DNA of 64,000 nucleotides, from contig JAWXTY010000005.1 in assembly GCA_044433115.1 (NCBI GenBank), positions 18,535-82,534 of the forward strand, given 5' to 3'. The translations under genes and the position numbers were made by a program. Below, piece by piece: positions 43,882 through 51,881 of this stretch (position 1 is the stretch's first letter; each line of letters starts with the position of its first letter). The notes under the pieces were generated by a model. It ran no database searches, had not been told where the DNA came from, and worked only from the letters and a program-made list of their open reading frames with translations. The stretch is from CAKUIA01 sp044433115 (lineage in GTDB: Bacteria > Verrucomicrobiota > Verrucomicrobiia > Opitutales > Intestinicryptomonadaceae).

Positions 43882-45708
43882 CTAAAAGAGTTGGATTAGG
43901 AGGATATTTATGTCTGCCGGCGAAACACCTGAAATTCTTGAGGCTTGGGCGAGGCTTAGGGGTTGGATTTGAGTTAGCTTTTGAGCTGCTTCTATGCGTA
44001 AGCCTTTAAGGCTTTTGTAGTCAAAGTTTCTAGGAAGAAGTCTATCTTCAATATCTTTGAGTTTTTCTATATGCTTAAGTTCTCGTTGGAGGTAGCCTTT
44101 ATAGATTACTCTGTATAGGATTTCGTCTTTAGTTGGCTTATCAAGGTTATTAAAAGCTTGAGGAAGATTAACTGCAAAGGCTACGCCTTCTTGTTTTAGT
44201 TTTAAAGCCCAAGAGCCACTTTCAATTTTTTCTACCCAAGAATTAGTGTTTTTGATTTTAGCTTCAATCTTAGATAAACGAGCGTCGTCGATTAGGGAAT
44301 ATTCCTTAGCGTGATTATATAGTCTATGTTCTGCACTGTTGTGGTTTAGAAGTAGGCGATATTCAGCACGAGAGGTGAACATTCTATAAGGCTCAATAGT
44401 GCCTTTATTTACGAGATCGTCAATAAGTACACCTATGTAGCTTTCGTGTCGTTTTAAAATCATAGGGTCTTTGTTAAGGAGTTTAGCACTAGCATTTACG
44501 CCAGCAACTAAGCCCTGCCCTGCGGCTTCTTCATAGCCACTAGTGCCATTTATTTGACCTGCAAAGAAAAGGTTTTCGATAATTTTCGACTCCAAAGACG
44601 CTAAAAGTTGAGTTGGTGGGCAATAATCATATTCCACAGCATAGGCAGGACGTGCCATTTTTGCATTTTCTAAACCAGAAATAGTCTTTAAAATCTTAGA
44701 TTGGACTTCTATAGGTAGCGATGTAGACAAGCCATTAATGTAGTATTCATCAGTAAATCTGCCTTCTGGTTCAACGAATAGCCTATGCGAATTTTTGTCA
44801 GAAAAGCGTACAATTTTATCTTCTATACTTGGGCAATAACGAGGGCCCACCCCTTTAATCTCGCCACTATACATAGCAGATTTAGTTAGGTTATCACGTA
44901 TAACTTGGGCTGTTTCTTCGTTAGTATGAGTTTCCCAGCAGGATATTTGTTCTTTACCAAATGCAGTAAAATCGTAAATATTTTTTGATTGTTCCACGTG
45001 GAACATTTCGTCTCTAGTTTCATAGAAGCCAAAAAGCTGAGGAGTTGAGTCGCCATCTTGCCTTGTCATCTTAGAGAAATCTATGCTTTTTGCAAGTATT
45101 CTTGCAGGTGTACCAGTCTTTAAACGTTCAACTATTATGTTGTTTTTCCTTAGAGAGTCCGACAAAGTTTCAGCAGAAAAGTCTCCCATTCTGCCACCTA
45201 TAGTCTTATTTGTGCCTATGTGCATAAGCCCCTTAAGGAAAGTACCTGTAGTTAAGATGACAGTTTCGCCATAGAAATTTTGTCCTAAATTTGTTTCAAC
45301 ACCTATAACTTTATTATTTTCGCAAATAATACCTGTAGCTATAGCTTGGAAAATGGATAAATTTTTAGCTTTTTCTAAGACATTTTTCATTCTAAATTGA
45401 TAAGCTTTTTTATCACACTGAGCTCTTGGTCCATGAACCGCTTGCCCCTTAGAAGCATTCAATAATTTAAAATGTATACCAGAGGCATCTGCGTTTACTG
45501 CCATTTCACCACCTAAGGCATCAATTTCTCTAACTATATTACCTTTAGCTAAACCACCTATTGCAGGGTTGCAACTCATTTGAGCAAGAGTGTCTAAGTT
45601 GCCACTAAGCAACAAAGAGTCCATTCCCATACGTGCAGCAGCTAAAGCAGCTTCACAACCAGCGTGTCCACCACCACAAATAATTACCTGATATTTTTTA
45701 TCGAACAT
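43882..45708 (-). CDS. mnmG: tRNA uridine-5-carboxymethylaminomethyl modification enzyme MnmG
   Basis: FAD protein that with MnmE modifies the wobble uridine of several tRNAs. At 608 residues it is slightly short. FAD-binding CGGGHAGCEAALAAARMG starts at residue 11; PSIEDKIVRF, GTSGYEEAAGQG and FTSRAEYRLLLNHN follow. mnmG (gidA) is commonly near oriC, in keeping with a perfect parS-type palindrome inside the gene (44990-45005) and another upstream. Confidence 0.97.
   Translation of the reverse strand: MFDKKYQVIICGGGHAGCEAALAAARMGMDSLLLSGNLDTLAQMSCNPAIGGLAKGNIVREIDALGGEMAVNADASGIHFKLLNASKGQAVHGPRAQCDKKAYQFRMKNVLEKAKNLSIFQAIATGIICENNKVIGVETNLGQNFYGETVILTTGTFLKGLMHIGTNKTIGGRMGDFSAETLSDSLRKNNIIVERLKTGTPARILAKSIDFSKMTRQDGDSTPQLFGFYETRDEMFHVEQSKNIYDFTAFGKEQISCWETHTNEETAQVIRDNLTKSAMYSGEIKGVGPRYCPSIEDKIVRFSDKNSHRLFVEPEGRFTDEYYINGLSTSLPIEVQSKILKTISGLENAKMARPAYAVEYDYCPPTQLLASLESKIIENLFFAGQINGTSGYEEAAGQGLVAGVNASAKLLNKDPMILKRHESYIGVLIDDLVNKGTIEPYRMFTSRAEYRLLLNHNSAEHRLYNHAKEYSLIDDARLSKIEAKIKNTNSWVEKIESGSWALKLKQEGVAFAVNLPQAFNNLDKPTKDEILYRVIYKGYLQRELKHIEKLKDIEDRLLPRNFDYKSLKGLRIEAAQKLTQIQPLSLAQASRISGVSPADINILLIQLF
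44990..45005. promoter_or_regulatory. parS-type palindrome inside mnmG
   Basis: Perfect 16-bp palindrome TGTTCCACGTGGAACA, a known form of the ParB-binding parS site. It shares flanking GATT and TTT with the second copy at 46070-46085. Confidence 0.85.
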
Positions 45709-46069
45709 TTTTCTATTATTTATTTAAGCTTTCAATAATGAACTATATTTTAAGTTTTTCAATATTTTTATAGGTACTTCTAAAAATTAGCTTATTTTTG
45801 GCTTAAAATTAATTTTTAGGAAAAATGAGTATAATTTTCAAAAAAATGAAGAATTTTTTATGATTTTTTAAAAAATTAAAATTTTTAGAGGGCTAAAACG
45901 CCAAAACACCCCCTAAAAGAGCCTTAAATTCAATTTACCTAAGAATATAAAGGCTATATAAAGAAAATCGATTTTAGGGCTATTTCTGAAGGTCGTTTTT
46001 TTGCACTTTTTTAGGTTTTTTTAAAATTTTATAAAATTTAAGTGAGTTTAGTTAAAATTCCTTAAGGAT

Positions 46070-46085
46070 TGTTCCACGTGGAACA
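46070..46085. promoter_or_regulatory. parS-type palindrome upstream of mnmG
   Basis: Second perfect copy of TGTTCCACGTGGAACA, 1080 bp from the one within mnmG. A pair of such sites at gidA is a usual arrangement for ParB loading near the chromosome origin; parA and parB themselves are not in the window. Confidence 0.88.
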
Positions 46086-46138
46086 TTTTATAATTTTTAA
46101 AGATTTAAAGCTAGAGCTAAAATAATTTAAAATTTTAC

Positions 46139-46168
46139 TTGCAATAGAAAAGTTTTTTTGAGATTATT
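46139..46168 (+). promoter_or_regulatory. Candidate promoter for tRNA-Arg
   Basis: ACTTGCAA, then 17-18 bases and GATTATT, ending about 14 bases before the tRNA. The -35-like TTGCA is shared with the regions before rpsR and rplU. Confidence 0.35.
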
Positions 46169-46181
46169 AAATCTTAACAGT

Positions 46182-46257
46182 GGGGGTGTAGCTCAGTGGA
46201 TAGAGCAGCGGTTTTCTAAACCGTTGGCCGCAGGTTCGAGTCCTGCCACCCCTGCCA
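46182..46257 (+). tRNA. tRNA-Arg(UCU)
   Basis: A 76-nt cloverleaf. Acceptor GGGGGTG pairs with CACCCCT (first pair G-U), the D arm is GCTC...GAGC, the anticodon arm is GCGGT-TTTCTAA-ACCGT with anticodon TCT, and the T arm is GCAGG-TTCGAGT-CCTGC. Discriminator G73 is followed by an encoded CCA. It reads AGA codons, which are frequent here. Confidence 0.97.
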
Positions 46258-46264
46258 TATAAAA

Positions 46265-46300
46265 AAGTTCTAGAATATTTTTATTTTAGAGCTTTTTTTG
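46265..46300 (+). terminator. Terminator after tRNA-Arg
   Basis: AGTTCTAGAATA pairs imperfectly with TATTTTAGAGCT, followed by seven Ts. Confidence 0.65.
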
Positions 46301-46381
46301 TGTCTACATAAAAAAAGGGTAGGGTAGGCTTTCTTTTTTATAATTCTTGACATAAATTTTAGAGTGTTTTTTATAAAATGT

Positions 46382-47845
46382 ATGATATTATTTTTACTTG
46401 GATTATTGATATTAACTGTAGGTTATTTTAGCTATTCTAAAGTTATAGAAAGAATTGTTGGCGTAGATGATAGTGCAACTCCTTCTAAAACTCTCTATGA
46501 TGGTGTGGACTATATAGAGCTTCCGAATTGGAAGAATAAGCTAATTCAGCTATTAAATATAGCAGGTGTGGGTCCTGTTATAGGTGTTATTTTGGGTATA
46601 AAATTTGGAGCGATTTGCTTTATAATTATCCCCATAGGCAACATATTTGCAGGGGCAGTCCATGATTATTTAGGAGCTATGATTTCTATAAAGAATAGAG
46701 GTGAAAACCTGCCTTGGATTATAAGAGATAATTTAGGAAGGTATTATTCAGCATTCTTTAATGTGTTTATGATTTTTCTTTTAATATTAGTTGTGGCTGT
46801 ATTTATAAATATTCCAGCTAATTTAATTGTAAAAAATTTCGACTTTTTTAAAGAATATTCCAACTCATTTTTCATAGTAGTTTGCTTAATATTTGCATAT
46901 TATATAGTGGCAACATTGTTCCCTATAAATAAGATTATAGGCAAAATTTACCCTTATATAGGGGCTATTTTGATTATAGGAACTCTTGTAATATTTGGAG
47001 CTTTGATGTTTAATTGCCTAGAAAATCCAAGTCTTTTAAGCGAAAGTGCAGGATTTTTAGCCAATAAATGGACTACAGAAAATAATCACCCAATCATACC
47101 TTTATTATTTGTAACTATAGCCTGTGGTATAATCTCAGGTTTTCACGCAACGCAAAGCCCTATAGTAACAAGAACTATAAAAAGTCAAAAGCAATGCAGA
47201 CAAACATTTTATGCGATGATGGTTTTGGAAGGATTTATAGCAATGATATGGGCTGGGGCAGGGCTAGCAATTTACAATTTAGTTCCTGAATATATGTCTG
47301 AAGCACCTACTACAGTTTTAATAAATTTAAATAAATATTTCTTAGGCGACATAGTTGGATTAGTTACAATTTTAGCTGTAATTATCCTAGCAATCACTAG
47401 TGGCGACACAGCCTTACGCTCTCTTAGGTTAAGTTTAGCATCTATGTTAAAAATGCCTCAAGTTAAAATATCAAAAAGATTAATCTTAATAGCACCTTTA
47501 ATTATTGCTACTTCAGTTATATTATATTGGTCGAATGTAGATGTAAAAAGTTTTAATAATTTATGGAATTACTTTGCGTGGGGTAACCAAGTCTTGGCAG
47601 CTTCTACACTAAGTGCTGCCTCTGTGTGGTTATTCAAGCAAGGCAAGAATGGCTATGTAGCCCTAATACCTGCCTTATTTATGACTTTTATAGTACTTAG
47701 CTATATCTTGTGGGTTTCACCTGCTATAGGGCAACCTGTGGGCTTTGGCTTGAGTTTAAATACATCTTATATTATTGCAGGTGTGTTGACTTTCTTTTTA
47801 GGTGTTATTCTCTTAAGAACAAAGAAATCAAAGAGCTTAAACTAA
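46382..47845 (+). CDS. CstA-family carbon starvation / pyruvate transporter
   Basis: Integral-membrane protein of 487 residues with about 13-14 hydrophobic segments. GVGPVIGVILG, GAVHDYLGAMISIKNRGENLPWI and FHATQSPIVTRTIKSQKQCR are typical of CstA, which takes up pyruvate or peptides. It is the short form (E. coli CstA has about 700 residues). I start at the ATG at 46382; a GTG at 46364 is the alternative. TTGACA (46347-46352) and TATAAA (46372-46377) lie so close to the ATG that the transcript could be nearly leaderless. Confidence 0.88.
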   Translation: MILFLLGLLILTVGYFSYSKVIERIVGVDDSATPSKTLYDGVDYIELPNWKNKLIQLLNIAGVGPVIGVILGIKFGAICFIIIPIGNIFAGAVHDYLGAMISIKNRGENLPWIIRDNLGRYYSAFFNVFMIFLLILVVAVFINIPANLIVKNFDFFKEYSNSFFIVVCLIFAYYIVATLFPINKIIGKIYPYIGAILIIGTLVIFGALMFNCLENPSLLSESAGFLANKWTTENNHPIIPLLFVTIACGIISGFHATQSPIVTRTIKSQKQCRQTFYAMMVLEGFIAMIWAGAGLAIYNLVPEYMSEAPTTVLINLNKYFLGDIVGLVTILAVIILAITSGDTALRSLRLSLASMLKMPQVKISKRLILIAPLIIATSVILYWSNVDVKSFNNLWNYFAWGNQVLAASTLSAASVWLFKQGKNGYVALIPALFMTFIVLSYILWVSPAIGQPVGFGLSLNTSYIIAGVLTFFLGVILLRTKKSKSLN

Positions 47846-48251
47846 GTATATGAATAATGAATTAAATTCTTTTTTAAGCATTATGTTAACAAGCTAAATT
47901 AGGCTCTATGAATAATAATATATATAATAAATTAAATTTCTTCTTCATTATATGCTATGTTAATAAGTAGAATAAGTCTATAAGTGAATGAAAATTAAGG
48001 AGTTATATCTAAAAATTATTAGTTTTCGCTTGTGTAGAACTAGTTACTAAGCTATGAGTTATTAATATATTAGCAATTATTCACCAATTATTAATATATT
48101 TTCAGCTATTTATTAACATTAAATTGTTAATAACTCTAAGTTATAAACAAAAATGGCTTAGTTAAGAGCTTTGCAAAAAAAAGATGATTGAAAAAAATTT
48201 CATAATCATCATTATCTTCATATATTTAAAATTTCAAATTCATCATCAATA
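47846..48251. other. AT-rich intergenic region upstream of the methyltransferase gene
   Basis: 406 bp without a gene. Two degenerate direct repeats (about 47850-47895 and 47910-47965) share AATTAAATT...ATGTTAA.AAG. A perfect inverted repeat TTATTAACA-TTAAAT-TGTTAATAA lies at 48110-48133 and could be an operator for the downstream gene. Nothing else was recognised. Confidence 0.45.
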
Positions 48252-48899
48252 ATGATTACAAGATATATATTAAAAGTGCTAGAGCTTTATGGCTTTAATA
48301 AGAGTGTGGAAGTAGGCAGGTCTGTAGATGCTCAAGGCGAGCCTATCCCTTGGTATACATACCCAGCTATAGAATATCTCTCTGCTCTCGATTTTAAGGA
48401 TTGTTCTGTATTTGAATTTGGCAGTGGTTCTTCTTCTATTTGGTGGGCAAAGAGGGCTAAGGAAGTTTATTCTGTTGAAAGCTCTAAGGAGTACTACGAC
48501 AGGCTAATTGAAAATAAACAAGACAATAACACTGTATTTTTAATAGATAATAACGATGATTATAGCGAGTGTATTGTTAAGCAAAATAAGATTTTTGACA
48601 TTATAGTTATAGATGGCAAAAGAAGGCTAGAGTGCATAGAAAAGGCTTTGCCATTTTTGTCGCCTAAGGGAATGTTGATTTTTGATAATTCTGATAGGGC
48701 TTTAGTTTTTAATCACTATAAACGAGCTTTACAAAGACTAAATCAAGAGGACTTTATCCAAGTTGACTTTAAGGGATTTACGCCTATTAATATGTATACA
48801 GCAGTAACGAGCATATTTTTCAAGAGGGACTGCGATTTAACTAACAAAAATCATATGCAGGCTTCAAAGGCTATAGGTAGTTATCATATTAAATTTTAA
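48252..48899 (+). CDS. Class I SAM-dependent methyltransferase
   Basis: A 215-residue soluble protein. SAM-binding motif I is FEFGSGSSSIWWA (near 56-68), the acidic residue ends motif II (YSVESS) and the later FDIIVIDG and GMLIFDNSD match the fold. The substrate is not evident. It is 40 bp upstream of the porin gene but the porin has its own strong ribosome-binding site. Confidence 0.78.
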   Translation: MITRYILKVLELYGFNKSVEVGRSVDAQGEPIPWYTYPAIEYLSALDFKDCSVFEFGSGSSSIWWAKRAKEVYSVESSKEYYDRLIENKQDNNTVFLIDNNDDYSECIVKQNKIFDIIVIDGKRRLECIEKALPFLSPKGMLIFDNSDRALVFNHYKRALQRLNQEDFIQVDFKGFTPINMYTAVTSIFFKRDCDLTNKNHMQASKAIGSYHIKF

Positions 48900-48939
48900 G
48901 CTTGATATAATTTAAAGATTTTACATCATAAGGAGAACT

Positions 48940-50211
48940 ATGATTAAGAATTTCACATTTGCATTATTTGCCTTAACTGCAATAAATATCCAAGCTCAAG
49001 AAAAGGCTTTGCTAGATACTCTTGTACAAAAGGGATATTTATCAAACCAAGAAGCTTCTATAGTTGCTCGTGAAAACGTTGTAGTAGTTCCAGGAAGCTC
49101 TGAGACGAAGTCTATAAGGCTCACAGGGGGTATTTCTAGCTGGTACAACTGGGGCAATACAAATAGGTCTACAGGGGCTAGCCCAAGCGAGACTAACTCC
49201 TTTACAATGCGTTATGTAAAGTTTGGTATTGAAGCTGACGTTGGCGGAGGCTGGGACGTTAAGTTTATTACAGATTTTGGTGCTGAAGGTGCAGATAGAA
49301 ATTACATAGATATTATAACTATAAGCAAAAATTTAGACTTAGGCTATACTAAAGGTGTAGTAGATTTTGGATTTAAGAAGCTTAGTTTTGGTTTAGAGCA
49401 AATAAGGGGCGACTTTGAGCAATATGCTATAGAACGCTCTGTGGCGACTTGGTTTTTTACACGTCCATCTATAACAGCAAGTGGGGCAAGAACGAATTTT
49501 GGCTCTAGGGCGACAGGTATCTTTTTTAATGGCGATGTAGATGGGCTACAAGGGCTATATTATGGCTTATCTCTAACTGGAGGGGCTACAGAAGACGTAT
49601 CTTTAAACAACAATACTAGTGATTTAAATAAGCTTTCTTTCTTCTTTAATACAGGTTTTAAGAAAGATTTTATCGAAGAGGATAAAATTTCTTACGACTT
49701 TGGTCTAAATTATGGTTATGCAAGTGGAGGTTCAGTTTCTGCTACAGGTAGTTCAACTATATGGGGTATAAATCCTTATGTAAAATTAAAGTGGGATAAC
49801 TTGAATGTTATTGCTGAATATTTTTTCCAAAATATATCTAATGCAACAACTTCTGGTAATGGAGCAAGCCCACATGGTGCGAATTTAATTTTTTCTTGGA
49901 GAGAAAATTTAGGTGAGTGGGGTACAATAGAGCCTATATTTAGGTATTCATATTTAGATACAAATGGGGCTACATTTAATACAAATTATGGTATTGATTA
50001 CTTTGATAAAGATGGAAATATTAGCAGTGGGCTTAATTTTAATATAGCAAATAGCGTATATTTTGGAGCAAATTGGTATGTAGTACCTGCAGTTAAAATA
50101 TCACTTGGCTACGAATTTTCAGTCTACGACAACCTAGAAAACAACACAGATAGCAATAAAGGCGACGCCACAGAAAATTCTATCAAAGCCCAACTACAAG
50201 TTATATTCTAA
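48940..50211 (+). CDS. Outer-membrane porin, O/P family, first copy
   Basis: A 423-residue exported beta-barrel protein with a signal peptide (ending NIQAQ) and a short N-terminal helical element (EKALLDTLVQKGYLSNQEASIVA). The rest shows alternating strands such as GISSWYNWGNT, FGIEADVGGGWDVKFITDFG and an aromatic C-terminal strand ending in F, as expected for Porin_O_P (OprP/OprO) proteins. A strong AAGGAGAACT precedes the start. It is a paralogue of the porin at 53915 and may import anions such as phosphate. Confidence 0.88.
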   Translation: MIKNFTFALFALTAINIQAQEKALLDTLVQKGYLSNQEASIVARENVVVVPGSSETKSIRLTGGISSWYNWGNTNRSTGASPSETNSFTMRYVKFGIEADVGGGWDVKFITDFGAEGADRNYIDIITISKNLDLGYTKGVVDFGFKKLSFGLEQIRGDFEQYAIERSVATWFFTRPSITASGARTNFGSRATGIFFNGDVDGLQGLYYGLSLTGGATEDVSLNNNTSDLNKLSFFFNTGFKKDFIEEDKISYDFGLNYGYASGGSVSATGSSTIWGINPYVKLKWDNLNVIAEYFFQNISNATTSGNGASPHGANLIFSWRENLGEWGTIEPIFRYSYLDTNGATFNTNYGIDYFDKDGNISSGLNFNIANSVYFGANWYVVPAVKISLGYEFSVYDNLENNTDSNKGDATENSIKAQLQVIF

Positions 50212-50227
50212 AAGGTATCCCTAAATA

Positions 50228-50575
50228 ATGAAAAAGAAAATTTTATTTACTTTAGCCTTTATAATATTCCTTTTCCTTTATTTATATTTTGTAGGCAATT
50301 ATAGATATATCAAAATCCTAAATTGCACTAGAGACAATGTTAATTTAGAGCTTAAATTTAGGGATAATATATTGCTTAATGAAAATATAGAAAAGAATTT
50401 TATAAGCACAAAATTTGTAAAAATAAAGAATAATGGAGGCTATTTTTACAAACTAAACGACAAAAGCCCTCAAGCCTTTTCCTACGATATGGCAGGTATT
50501 GGCTATGAGCTTAAACTAAAAACTTTTTACATAATAATCACCCCAAAGAAAGAAATTTTTATGTATGAGTTTTAA
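50228..50575 (+). CDS. Small single-pass membrane protein, unknown
   Basis: A 115-residue protein, 16 bp downstream of the porin. One N-terminal hydrophobic segment (about 5-23) followed by a basic, beta-rich domain of about 90 residues. It is not recognised. It probably faces the periplasm as an anchored protein. Its codons are more AT-rich than its neighbours. A perfect bidirectional terminator follows. Confidence 0.55.
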   Translation: MKKKILFTLAFIIFLFLYLYFVGNYRYIKILNCTRDNVNLELKFRDNILLNENIEKNFISTKFVKIKNNGGYFYKLNDKSPQAFSYDMAGIGYELKLKTFYIIITPKKEIFMYEF

Positions 50576-50605
50576 ATATAATAGACTATAGAATAAACCT
50601 GAGGA

Positions 50606-50650
50606 AATAAAAGCTTAGCTAGATTAATAAATAAAAGCTAAGCTTTTATT
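50606..50650. terminator. Strong hairpin terminator
   Basis: Perfect 15-pair inverted repeat AATAAAAGCTTAGCT/AGCTAAGCTTTTATT with a 15-base loop. The A- and T-rich outer ends let it work in either direction. Confidence 0.75.
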
Positions 50651-50713
50651 ATTTAATAATTACCTAAAATTCTACAATTTCCCACAATTTTCTCTAAAAA
50701 AACCGAAAATGCA

Positions 50714-50902
50714 ATGACAGCATATCAAGACAAAAATCGAGAATATCAAGACTCAGTTCTAGCAATGACTAGAGATGATTTAGCCAACGCAATCGCTTTC
50801 TATAAGTCATTTTTTGAGACAGAAAACACCCCAATGGAAGATAAGGGAAGTATTCTTATACACGAAACAGCCCACCTTGCAGCCCCTCCATCACCTGCCT
50901 AG
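50714..50902 (+). CDS. Possible small protein, unknown
   Basis: A 62-codon frame starting with MTAYQDKNREYQDS. Its composition looks protein-like (hydrophilic, helix-forming, HETAH near the end), it opens after the terminator and closes before repeat B3. There is no clear ribosome-binding site and no recognisable family. Uncertain. Confidence 0.3.
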   Translation: MTAYQDKNREYQDSVLAMTRDDLANAIAFYKSFFETENTPMEDKGSILIHETAHLAAPPSPA

Positions 50903-50961
50903 ATATTTGAGCAAAGTGCAAAGGCAAAAAAGTAAACTAAAAGTCTCTTAATCATAAATAA

Positions 50962-51142
50962 GGTGAGTTTCAAAAATTAGTTTTTGAAAAGTTAAGAAAA
51001 AGGCAATTGTTCTTTTTTGCCTATTTTCGCTTGAATTTCCTTGTTTTTGCGTCAGATAATTACGTTATCATTCTTAAAAAACAAGAAAATTACGCTAAAA
51101 ATATTCTAAAAAATAACTAATTGCTAATTTTTAGAACTCACC
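50962..51142 (-). repeat. Family B MITE-like element, copy B3
   Basis: 181 bp with ends GGTGAG/CTCACC, flanked on both sides by ATAA (50958-50961 and 51143-51146), a likely 4-bp target duplication. Reading on the minus strand, CTTGTTTTT pairs with AAAAACAAG. The plus-strand left end diverges slightly (GTTTCAAAAATTAG). It lies just beyond the phoB stop. Confidence 0.8.
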
Positions 51143-51188
51143 ATAAATTATCGCAGTTTTGATTAGGAGACTCAAGCTTTATGAGGCT

Positions 51189-51872
51189 TTATGAGGCTTT
51201 GTAGCCTATGCCACGTACGGTTTCGATTATGTGGGATTTATTGAGGAGTTTTTTGCGTAGGTTTACTATTTGTACGTCTATTGCTCTGTCTGTGATTGGA
51301 TAACCAGCTCCGTGTACGTAACTGATTATTTCATCTCTAGTATACACTCTTTTTGGGCTTGAAATTAGTAATCTAAGTATAGCAAATTCGTTCGCAGTTA
51401 GTGTTAGGCTATCCCCATCTAAGCTTGCTTCGTAATATTCACTATTTAGGCTTATACCCTCGTAGCTAACAATCTTATCTGTATTAACCTTAACTTCCAC
51501 AGGCTCTCTAAGTTTGCTCTTAATTCTAGCTAAAAGCACCCTTGGACTAAAAGGCTTTGTGATATAATCGTCTGCCCCAAATTCCAAGCCACTTACTATA
51601 TCTGAGTCTTCACTTCTTGCACTTAGGATAATTATAGGTATTTGCTTAATATTCTTGAGATTTCTATATATCTTACAAAAGTCTAGCCCGTCCATACCAT
51701 TTAACATAAGGTCGAGTAGGATTAGGTCGAAATCATCGTCTTTAAGGGCAACTAAGGCATCTTCTGCAGAGGCAACACGCTTAGTTTGGTATCCATTTTT
51801 CTTTACGTTAAATTCGATTAATTCTGCAATATTATCTTCGTCTTCTACTATTAATATTTTTTTGTTAAACAT
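51189..51872 (-). CDS. phoB: Phosphate response regulator PhoB-like (OmpR family)
   Basis: A 227-residue transcription factor: receiver domain with EDED near 10-13, phospho-acceptor D54 in LLDLML and the lysine in TKPFSP, then an OmpR-type winged helix (LTANEFAILRLLISSPKRVYTR, RAIDVQIVNLRKKL). It follows phoR by 9 bp on the same strand and lies beside the pst operon, hence the PhoB name. The order phoR-phoB is opposite to the common phoB-phoR. Confidence 0.88.
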   Translation of the reverse strand: MFNKKILIVEDEDNIAELIEFNVKKNGYQTKRVASAEDALVALKDDDFDLILLDLMLNGMDGLDFCKIYRNLKNIKQIPIIILSARSEDSDIVSGLEFGADDYITKPFSPRVLLARIKSKLREPVEVKVNTDKIVSYEGISLNSEYYEASLDGDSLTLTANEFAILRLLISSPKRVYTRDEIISYVHGAGYPITDRAIDVQIVNLRKKLLNKSHIIETVRGIGYKAS

Positions 51873-51881
51873 AATTTTTAC

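Larger units (their letters stand above)
45709..46181. other. AT-rich region between mnmG and tRNA-Arg
   Basis: 473 bp of very AT-rich sequence. It holds a short family-B relic (45773-45822: GGTACTTCTAAAAATTAGC with AATTTTTAG), a perfect parS palindrome (46070-46085) and the tRNA promoter region. I looked for TTATCCACA-type DnaA boxes and saw none, so an oriC call is not supported. Confidence 0.5.

Noticed and set aside
45709..46181. oriC in the AT-rich region next to mnmG
   Set aside because: No DnaA boxes of the TTATCCACA type were found and dnaA is not adjacent; only parS sites support origin proximity.
46364..46381. GTG start for the CstA-like gene
   Set aside because: It would overlap the apparent -10 region and adds only six atypical residues; the ATG at 46382 begins the first membrane helix properly.
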